Shown here: piece by piece, positions 9,314 to 14,074 of the stretch
Layout: every line of letters begins with the position of its first letter
Position numbering within the stretch: position 1 is the stretch's first letter
NCBI GenBank assembly: GCA_963633225.1
Contig: CAVGXR010000062.1
Span: 1 to 15,425 of the forward strand
Source: F23-B02 sp963633225
GTDB taxonomy: Bacteria; Bacillota; Clostridia; Oscillospirales; Oscillospiraceae
DNA length: 15,425 nucleotides
Direction: 5' to 3'
Notes under the pieces: generated by a model
What the model saw: the letters and a program-made list of their open reading frames with translations, nothing else
The model's database searches: none
What the model was told of the DNA's origin: nothing
Made by a program: the position numbers and the translations under genes

Positions 9314-10612
9314 ATGATCTGCGAAAACATTAGCCGCGGCGAGGACGGAGCTCTCCGCTTTGCCGGCCAGGATGTCAGGGCGCTTGCCGAAAGCTACGGA
9401 ACGCCGCTGTACCTCATTGACGAGGACAGAGTGCGTGCAAACTGCCGCGTATACCGCGAGGCATTTGAAAAGCATTTCGGTGAAGGTTCAAAAGCGCTTT
9501 ATGCGAGCAAGGCAAATTCCTTTAAAAAAATCTACGAGATAATGCGCGATGAGGGCATGGGCATAGATGTTGTCTCCTCGGGCGAGATATACACGGCAAA
9601 GCTCGCCGGATATCCGCTTGAAAATGCGTATTTCCACGGCAATAACAAGACAGCAGAGGATATTGCCTTTGCAATGGACAGCGGTGTCGGCTGCTTTGTC
9701 ATAGATAACGAGGATGAGCTCGATGCAGTCGAGGCTGAGGCGGCACGGCGCGGAGTCGTCCAGAAGGCGCTGCTGCGTCTGACCCCCGGCATAGACCCTC
9801 ATACATATGAGGCAATGGCAACTGGCGGCGTTGATTCCAAGTTCGGTGTGTCCATAGAGACCGGTCAGGCCGAGCCCTTTGCGGCAAGGGCACTGTCCAT
9901 GCCGCACATAGACCTTGCCGGCTTCCACTGCCACGTCGGTTCACAGGTGTTCGCCGAGAATGTTTTTGAGCGTGCTGCCGTCATAATGCTGCGCTTTATC
10001 GCGCTGATGAGAGATAATTACGGCATGACAACGCGGGAGCTCGACCTCGGCGGCGGCTACGGCGTGCGCTATGCCGATGATGATCCGTACCTTGTCGTTG
10101 AAACGAAGATCGGCGAGGTCGCGCAGGCAATAAATGACGAATGCGCAGCCCTCGGTCTGGATATGCCGCACATACTCATGGAGCCAGGCCGCGCCATAGT
10201 TGCGGATGCCGGCATGACGCTTTACACCGTCGGCGGCGTAAAGCGCATAACCGGATACAAGAACTATGTTTCCGTAGACGGCGGAATGGGCGATAACCCC
10301 CGCTTTGCACTCTACCGTGCACGGCACAGCTGCTTTGCAGCGCAGGAGCACGAGGGTGAGAGCATGATGCGCTGCTCGCTGGTCGGACGCTGCTGCGAAA
10401 GCGGTGATATAATTCAGGAGGATATTCTGCTGCCCGACAGCATAAAGCGCGGCGATACCGTCGCCGTGTGCACAACGGGTGCGTATAACTACTCCATGGC
10501 GTCAAACTACAACCGTGTGCCGCGCCCGCCGATAGTCATGATTTCCGGCGGAGATAGCTATATCGCAGTAAGGCGCGAGAGCCTTGCGGATATCTGCCTT
10601 AACGATATGTGA
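9314..10612 (+). CDS. lysA: Diaminopimelate decarboxylase
   Basis: LysA decarboxylates meso-2,6-diaminopimelate to L-lysine, using pyridoxal phosphate, in the cytoplasm. The 432-residue protein belongs to the alanine-racemase-fold decarboxylases. K66 in YASKAN is the Schiff-base lysine. Also visible are FHCHVGSQ (204-211), the phosphate-binding GGGYG (246-250), MEPGR (289-293) and CESGD (361-365), the last of which favours diaminopimelate over ornithine or arginine decarboxylase. The ATG at 9314 was chosen because AGAGGAA lies 7 bases before it and the upstream in-frame ATG (9269) coincides with the predicted transcription start. The leader of about 45 bases is too short for a lysine riboswitch. 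It ends at the shared terminator at 10643-10676. Confidence 0.96.
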   Translation: MICENISRGEDGALRFAGQDVRALAESYGTPLYLIDEDRVRANCRVYREAFEKHFGEGSKALYASKANSFKKIYEIMRDEGMGIDVVSSGEIYTAKLAGYPLENAYFHGNNKTAEDIAFAMDSGVGCFVIDNEDELDAVEAEAARRGVVQKALLRLTPGIDPHTYEAMATGGVDSKFGVSIETGQAEPFAARALSMPHIDLAGFHCHVGSQVFAENVFERAAVIMLRFIALMRDNYGMTTRELDLGGGYGVRYADDDPYLVVETKIGEVAQAINDECAALGLDMPHILMEPGRAIVADAGMTLYTVGGVKRITGYKNYVSVDGGMGDNPRFALYRARHSCFAAQEHEGESMMRCSLVGRCCESGDIIQEDILLPDSIKRGDTVAVCTTGAYNYSMASNYNRVPRPPIVMISGGDSYIAVRRESLADICLNDM

Positions 10613-10642
10613 TTGATATTGCCGATCAACGGTAATGAAAAG

Positions 10643-10676
10643 GCTGCACTCATATCCCATGGGTGCAGCATTTTTT
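10643..10676 (+). terminator. Intrinsic terminator of lysA, shared with the convergent SSB-like gene
   Basis: An 11-bp stem (10643-10653 with 10659-10669, one G-U pair) closes a 5-base loop and is followed by T6 at 10671-10676. The T run reaches into the stop codon of the minus-strand gene. On the opposite strand the stem is followed by CCTTTT, so weaker termination in that direction is also possible. Confidence 0.88.
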
Positions 10677-11280
10677 ACACCTCCTCGATCTCCGTCACGG
10701 AGACCTCAAAGGCGGTCTTTTCGACCGGCTCGCCGCCGACGAGCTTTATGTAGCGGCGGCTCTGTATGCGTCCTTCGAGCGACACCGTTGTGCCCGTGTC
10801 CCAGTACGAGGCCCCGCGTGCGCGAAGACCCCAAGTGATGCACGGCAGGTAATCCGAGCGCCCGTAGCGGCGGTTCACCGCCAGCATGAGGTCACAGATA
10901 TCCCTGCCCATTGGAGTTACGCGCAGGTTAGGCGGCTTGCACAGCGTGCCCGTCAGACGGATGAGGTTCATATCCTCGCCGCCATAGGGACATATCTCCT
11001 TTGCAAACACGGTTATGACGAGCCTTGCGCCCTCGCCGCTTTTATTGTTAAACGACCTGAGCTCGCCCGTTACGCAGAGCTTTTCAACATCCGACGCTTC
11101 GATGCCGCTCAAAAGCTCGCGGCGTGATATGATGTTTATGGTGTCCGCAGTGCCGGACAGCCGCGATACCTCGAGTGGGAAGGTATAGAAGCTCTCGCCG
11201 CGGGACGCATGCGAAAATACAGGCGGCGCGGCCAAGCTCCCTATGAGGCGTGCAAAATTTGTGCTTGTGTTTTCATCCAT
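10675..11280 (-). CDS. Double-OB single-stranded-DNA-binding-like protein
   Basis: The 201-residue protein appears to contain two tandem OB folds, about residues 10-97 and 107-199. The second half is clearly SSB/PriB-like: NLIRLTGTLCKPPNLR, MGRDICDLMLAVNR, LPCITWG, and EGRIQSRRYIK followed by KTAFEVSVTEIEE. The first half follows the same plan (ARLIGSLAAPPVF ... VTGELRSF ... LVITVFAKEI) but is weaker, suggesting an internal duplication. There is no acidic, Pro-rich SSB tail ending in DIPF, so it is unlikely to be the housekeeping SSB and may be an accessory ssDNA-binding protein. ATG at 11280 is preceded by AGGA 6 bases upstream. An in-frame TTG at 11301 was rejected. It stands alone, divergent from deoC and convergent with lysA. 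Confidence 0.8.
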   Translation of the reverse strand: MDENTSTNFARLIGSLAAPPVFSHASRGESFYTFPLEVSRLSGTADTINIISRRELLSGIEASDVEKLCVTGELRSFNNKSGEGARLVITVFAKEICPYGGEDMNLIRLTGTLCKPPNLRVTPMGRDICDLMLAVNRRYGRSDYLPCITWGLRARGASYWDTGTTVSLEGRIQSRRYIKLVGGEPVEKTAFEVSVTEIEEV

Positions 11281-11334
11281 ATTCGTTCCTGTCCTTGTCA
11301 ATAGTTTTTGTTAGAGTATATTAGGCACAAACGC

Positions 11335-11363
11335 TTGAATATGACGGAGGAATGAAATATAAT
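11335..11363 (+). promoter_or_regulatory. Predicted sigma-A promoter of deoC
   Basis: TTGAAT (11335-11340) and a perfect TATAAT (11358-11363) are 17 bp apart, with the same box pair as the lysA promoter. The start site would be near 11370, which rules out the in-frame ATG at 11352 and supports the start at 11397. Confidence 0.65.
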
Positions 11364-11396
11364 AGAGGCAACGTTTTTTTGAAAGGAACAAAGCTC

Positions 11397-12062
11397 ATGG
11401 ATATAAAAGAACTTTTATCTTACTGCGACCACACCCTTCTGCGCGTTGACTGCACTGAGGCAGAGATCAGAAAGCTCTGCGATCAGGCTATAAAATACGG
11501 CTGCGCGTCCGTGTGCATCCCGCCCTGCCATGTGCCCGGAGCAAAGCGCTATGTCGGCGACAGAATGAAGATATGCACCGTCATAGGCTTTCCCAACGGC
11601 TACATGTCCTCGGCGGCAAAGGCGTTCGAGGCTGCCGACGCGGTTGCAAACGGAGCCGACGAGATCGACATGGTCATAAACCTCTCCATGGTCAAGGATG
11701 GCTGCTGGGAGGATGTCGCGGAGGATATCAAGGCCGTGCGCCGCTCCTGCCTCGGCAAGGTGCTCAAGGTGATAATCGAGTGCTGCCTGCTGACCGATGA
11801 GGAGAAAATGCGCCTTTGCACCATCGTTTCCGAGTGCGGCGCAGACTTCATAAAGACCTCGACCGGCTTCAGCAAGGGCGGAGCTACCCGCCACGACGTT
11901 GAGCTTCTGCGCCGCTTCAGCCCCGATACGCTTCAGGTCAAGGCCGCCGGAGGTATCGCCTCGCTCGAGGACGCGGAGGACTTCATTGCTCTCGGCGCAA
12001 CACGCCTCGGAACGAGCCGCATCGTAAAGCTCGCCATGGAGCTCGAGCGCGAAAATGCATAA
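11397..12062 (+). CDS. deoC: Deoxyribose-phosphate aldolase
   Basis: DeoC is a class I aldolase that reversibly splits 2-deoxy-D-ribose 5-phosphate into glyceraldehyde 3-phosphate and acetaldehyde during deoxynucleoside salvage. The protein has 221 residues, the usual length. Motifs visible in order are DHTLL (11-15), VIGFPNGYMSSAAKAFEA, EIDMVINLS (D91), LKVIIECCLL, FIKTSTGF with the Schiff-base lysine K153, and VKAAGGI with the activating lysine K182. AAGGA lies 9 bases before the ATG. The usual partners (deoA, deoB, pdp, deoD) are not adjacent. Its end overlaps the next small gene by 8 bp, suggesting co-translation. Confidence 0.96.
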   Translation: MDIKELLSYCDHTLLRVDCTEAEIRKLCDQAIKYGCASVCIPPCHVPGAKRYVGDRMKICTVIGFPNGYMSSAAKAFEAADAVANGADEIDMVINLSMVKDGCWEDVAEDIKAVRRSCLGKVLKVIIECCLLTDEEKMRLCTIVSECGADFIKTSTGFSKGGATRHDVELLRRFSPDTLQVKAAGGIASLEDAEDFIALGATRLGTSRIVKLAMELERENA

Positions 12063-12237
12063 GCCAAGCCGAGCGCTGAGCATAATAGGGCTCATATTGT
12101 CCGCGGCTCTGCTGGCTTTAGGCTCATATTTCATCGCGCCGCGCTCCCAGAGCTGGGCAAGCGTCTGGAGCGTGCTCACGGGCGGTGCAGCGGCGTATTT
12201 TGCCTATTATGCATTCCACGGCAGAGATAAGGATTGA
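12055..12237 (+). CDS. Small predicted membrane protein overlapping deoC
   Basis: The 60-residue product has two hydrophobic stretches, about residues 8-27 (IIGLILSAALLALGSYFIA) and 33-53 (aromatic- and alanine-rich), with charged ends (HKPSR at the N-terminus, RDKD at the C-terminus). This fits a two-span inner membrane hairpin. The ATG overlaps the deoC stop region (ATGCATAA shared), a typical coupling arrangement, and GGAG lies about 13 bases upstream. I do not recognise a family. Gene status is supported by the coupling and the coherent membrane pattern, but the ORF is short. Confidence 0.6.
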   Translation: MHKPSRALSIIGLILSAALLALGSYFIAPRSQSWASVWSVLTGGAAAYFAYYAFHGRDKD

Positions 12238-12243
12238 ATCAGA

Positions 12244-12268
12244 CACGGCGGAGCGCGCCTCCGCCGTG
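12244..12268 (+). terminator. GC-rich hairpin after the deoC unit, possible weak terminator
   Basis: A perfect 10-bp stem (CACGGCGGAG with CTCCGCCGTG) closes a 5-base loop just after the small membrane gene. It is followed by AAAATTTC rather than a T run, so intrinsic termination would be inefficient. It may act as a 3' stabilising hairpin or a partial terminator that insulates the infC promoter. Confidence 0.45.
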
Positions 12269-12285
12269 AAAATTTCAAAAAAATC

Positions 12286-12314
12286 TTGACAATGCATAAA
12301 AGTGCTGGTATATT
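12286..12314 (+). promoter_or_regulatory. Strong extended -10 promoter of the infC operon
   Basis: A perfect TTGACA (12286-12291) and TATATT (12309-12314) are 17 bp apart, and TGG immediately before the -10 box makes an extended -10 element. The start site would be near 12321, giving a leader of about 143 bases before the proposed infC start. A strong promoter fits a translation-factor and ribosomal-protein operon. Confidence 0.8.
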
Positions 12315-12320
12315 AATAAA

Positions 12321-12463
12321 GCTAAAAACAAAGTAGGTACGGCATCCCCGACCTCACCAAGCCGCAGAAGGCGCGCTTCGGTCAATAGCATTGCCCCACA
12401 CGGGGCTTTGTCTGCGCGGATGCTGTAAGGCATCCGTTTTTTGCATTATGGAGGTGTTTAACA
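12321..12463 (+). promoter_or_regulatory. infC leader with terminator/antiterminator switch (L20-leader type)
   Basis: The leader contains several helices. TACGGCATCC (12338-12347) can pair with GGATGCTGTA (12418-12427) over 10 bp with one G-U. This pairing would occupy the 5' arm and loop of the terminator at 12417-12442, so the two folds exclude each other. Between them lie GAAG-CTTC (12367-12379) and a GCCCC-ACAC-GGGGC hairpin (12393-12406). In Bacillus subtilis the infC-rpmI-rplT leader is controlled by ribosomal protein L20 through premature termination, and the position and logic here match that Rfam L20_leader class. Regulation by L20 in this organism is inference. Confidence 0.8.
12417..12442 (+). 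terminator. Attenuator (intrinsic terminator) upstream of infC
   Basis: CGGATGC (12417-12423) pairs with GCATCCG (12430-12436) around a 6-base loop and is followed by T6 (12437-12442). It lies inside the operon leader, before the infC ribosome site, which makes it a regulatory attenuator. Confidence 0.85.
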
Positions 12464-13060
12464 ATCGCAAGCGTGAATCATGAGATCAATGAAGAGATCC
12501 TCGACAAGGAAATACGCGTTATAGGTGACGACGGCGAGCAGCTTGGAATAATGTCTGCGGAGGCCGCCATGAAAATTGCGGAGGAAAAGGAACTTGACCT
12601 GGTCAAGATATCCCCGATGGCGAAGCCCCCCGTCTGCAAGATCATGGACTACGGCAAATACCGCTTTGAGCAGTCCAAGCGCGAAAAGGAAGCCAAGAAG
12701 AACCAGCGTGTCATGGAGGTCAAGGAGATCCGCATGTCTCCCGGCATCGGCGAAAACGACCTGAACACAAAGCTCAAGAGCGCGCTCAAGTTCCTTGCCG
12801 ACGGCGACAGGGTCAAGGTCTCGATCCGCTTCCGCGGCAGAGAAATGGCGCACACTCATTTGGGTGAGGTCATCCTGCGCGACTTCGCCGCAAGGTGCGA
12901 AGAGGTTGCAAACCTTGATAAGCCCCCCAAGCTTGAAGGACGCAATATGTCCATGTTCCTGTCCCCGAAGTCTGCCGCGGCAGTCAAGAAGGCACAGAAA
13001 GAAGCCGCCAAAAAGAAGGCTGAGGCTGAGGCCGCAGCTAAGGCGGAGGAAAATAACTGA
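12464..13060 (+). CDS. infC: Translation initiation factor IF-3, probable AUC start
   Basis: IF-3 binds the 30S subunit, prevents premature 50S joining and checks start codon and initiator tRNA. The product is 198 residues from the proposed start. Family motifs include NEEILDKEIRVIGDDGEQLG, the linker-region MAKPPVCKIMDYGKYRFEQ, IRMSPGIGENDLNTK and VKVSIRFRGREMAH. The C-terminus has an added Lys/Ala/Glu-rich tail (about 170-198). No ATG is suitably placed. GGAGGTG (12450-12456) is 7 bases before ATC at 12464 but 16 bases before the in-frame GTG at 12473. Because infC is known for AUU/AUC/AUA starts that IF-3 itself discriminates against, ATC at 12464 is preferred; the alternative GTG start would remove three residues. 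Confidence 0.93.
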   Translation: MASVNHEINEEILDKEIRVIGDDGEQLGIMSAEAAMKIAEEKELDLVKISPMAKPPVCKIMDYGKYRFEQSKREKEAKKNQRVMEVKEIRMSPGIGENDLNTKLKSALKFLADGDRVKVSIRFRGREMAHTHLGEVILRDFAARCEEVANLDKPPKLEGRNMSMFLSPKSAAAVKKAQKEAAKKKAEAEAAAKAEENN

Positions 13061-13116
13061 CAGGTTATTACAGAGAATATTCTGATAATAGCAGCATACG
13101 GAAGGAGAAAATAACT

Positions 13117-13314
13117 ATGCCTAAACTTAAGACCCATAGCGGTGCTAAGAAGAGATTCAATCTCACCAAGACCGGTAAAGTAAAGCGCGCTCATGCATAC
13201 AAGAGCCACATCCTCACTAAGAAGGACACCAAACGCTGCCGTCGTCTGCGTTCCGGCGCGATTGCTGACGTTACCAACACGGCAACCATCAAAAAGATGA
13301 TCCCTTACAAATAA
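13117..13314 (+). CDS. rpmI: 50S ribosomal protein L35
   Basis: The 65-residue, highly basic protein is full length and shows the L35 pattern: MPKLKTHSGAKKRF, KTGKVKRAHAYKSHIL and KDTKRCRRLR, ending in IKKMIPYK. It is part of the large subunit. GAAGGAG lies about 8 bases before the ATG. It is 56 bp after infC and 36 bp before rplT, the standard Firmicutes operon order. Confidence 0.98.
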   Translation: MPKLKTHSGAKKRFNLTKTGKVKRAHAYKSHILTKKDTKRCRRLRSGAIADVTNTATIKKMIPYK

Positions 13315-13350
13315 TTAAGGGCTGACTGTTACTGATAGGAGGAATTACAA

Positions 13351-13704
13351 ATGGCAAGAGTTAAGGGCGCAATGATGACCCGTAAACATAGAAACAAGAT
13401 ACTTGGTCTGGCAAAGGGCTACTGGGGCAACAAGTCCCGCCACTACAAGATGGCTCAGGAGCAGATGATGAAGTCCGGCCGCTACGCATATGTAGGCCGC
13501 AAGCAGAAAAAGCGCGACTTCCGCCAGCTCTGGATCACCCGTATCAGCGCTGCATGCAAGGCAAACGGCATGAACTACTCCACCTTTATGCACGGCCTGA
13601 AGCTCGCCGGCATCGACATGAACCGCAAGATGCTGTCCGAGACCGCGATCCACGATCCCGCTGCCTTCACCGCTCTGTGCGAGAAGGCAAAGGCCGCAAA
13701 GTAA
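13351..13704 (+). CDS. rplT: 50S ribosomal protein L20
   Basis: L20 is an early-assembly protein of the large subunit that binds 23S rRNA. In Bacillus subtilis it also represses its own operon by binding the infC leader. The 117-residue protein is full length and has the family signatures MARVKGAMMTRKHRNKIL, AKGYWGNKSRHYK, KKRDFRQLWITRI and NGMNYSTFMHGLKLAGI. A strong AGGAGG site precedes the ATG. It is the last gene of the operon and is followed by a strong terminator. Confidence 0.98.
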   Translation: MARVKGAMMTRKHRNKILGLAKGYWGNKSRHYKMAQEQMMKSGRYAYVGRKQKKRDFRQLWITRISAACKANGMNYSTFMHGLKLAGIDMNRKMLSETAIHDPAAFTALCEKAKAAK

Positions 13705-13726
13705 TCTGAACTGAATTTAGCTTGCT

Positions 13727-13757
13727 GCTCCCCGTGATTGTTCACGGGGAGCTTTTT
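13727..13757 (+). terminator. Intrinsic terminator of the infC-rpmI-rplT operon
   Basis: A perfect 11-bp stem (GCTCCCCGTGA with TCACGGGGAGC) closes a 4-base TTGT loop and is followed by T5. A second run of T follows at 13760-13766. It lies 22 bases after the rplT stop. Confidence 0.95.
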
Positions 13758-13934
13758 GCTTTTTTTCTTGCATTTTAAATGCCAGAACAGCACATTCAGC
13801 ATAAACAATGCTATACCATAATGATAAATATCAGATACAATACGATACAAATACAAAGCCCAAAGGCAGCGGACAATGAAATTTGTAAAATATTCGATAA
13901 AGGCTCTTGAAATGTCGCATATAATCTGATATTA

Positions 13935-13962
13935 TTGCAGTAATTAGTAGAAATGATATTAT
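13935..13962 (+). promoter_or_regulatory. Possible promoter of the cohesin-like gene
   Basis: TTGCAG (13935-13940) and TATTAT (13957-13962) are 16 bp apart. Transcription would start near 13969, giving a leader of about 105 bases. The surroundings are AT-rich with other TATA-like words, including TATAAT at 13919-13924, so the exact boxes are uncertain. Confidence 0.4.
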
Positions 13963-13968
13963 ATATCC

Positions 13969-14042
13969 TGCGTGAGAGAATAGGGAAGCTCTGAGCCCTG
14001 CGCCGGAGCGATGTGCTGTAGCGCCCGCCTTGACAAGGCGCG
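13969..14042 (+). promoter_or_regulatory. Structured G+C-rich leader of the cohesin-like gene, class unknown
   Basis: CGCCTT-GAC-AAGGCG forms a 6-bp hairpin (14026-14040). GCGCC (14000-14004) could instead pair with GGCGC (14037-14041), which would break it. AGGG (13982-13985) can pair with CCCT (13996-13999). No T run follows, so this is not an intrinsic terminator. I compared it by eye with c-di-GMP, glycine, THF and guanidine riboswitch patterns and saw no match. Confidence 0.35.
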
Positions 14043-14074
14043 TAAATAAAAATGCAAAATAAAGGAGAAAGTAA

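Larger units (their letters stand above)
13767..14074. other. Intergenic region between rplT and the cohesin-like gene
   Basis: No gene is supported in this stretch. The first 200 bases are AT-rich, with two nearby GATACAA words (13833-13853) and no other clear element. From about 13968 to 14042 the composition becomes G+C-rich and self-complementary, marking the probable 5' leader of the next gene. Minus-strand reading frames here lack a ribosome site and family resemblance. Confidence 0.6.

Noticed and set aside
11291..11300. TTGACA on the minus strand (revealed by TGTCAA at 11296-11301) as a -35 box
   Set aside because: It lies within the leader just before the SSB-like start; a matching -10 box would fall inside the coding region.
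11281..11301. TTG start for the SSB-like gene
   Set aside because: AGGA is placed 6 bases before the ATG at 11280, inside this extension, so the extension is likely untranslated.
11415..12179. 254-codon minus-strand frame opposite deoC
   Set aside because: It is fully antisense to deoC, whose catalytic lysines are all in place, and it has no recognisable product.
12448..12483. Eleven-codon frame MEVFNNRKRES overlapping the infC start, as a leader peptide
   Set aside because: It has no ribosome site of its own, and its first codons are the infC Shine-Dalgarno sequence itself.
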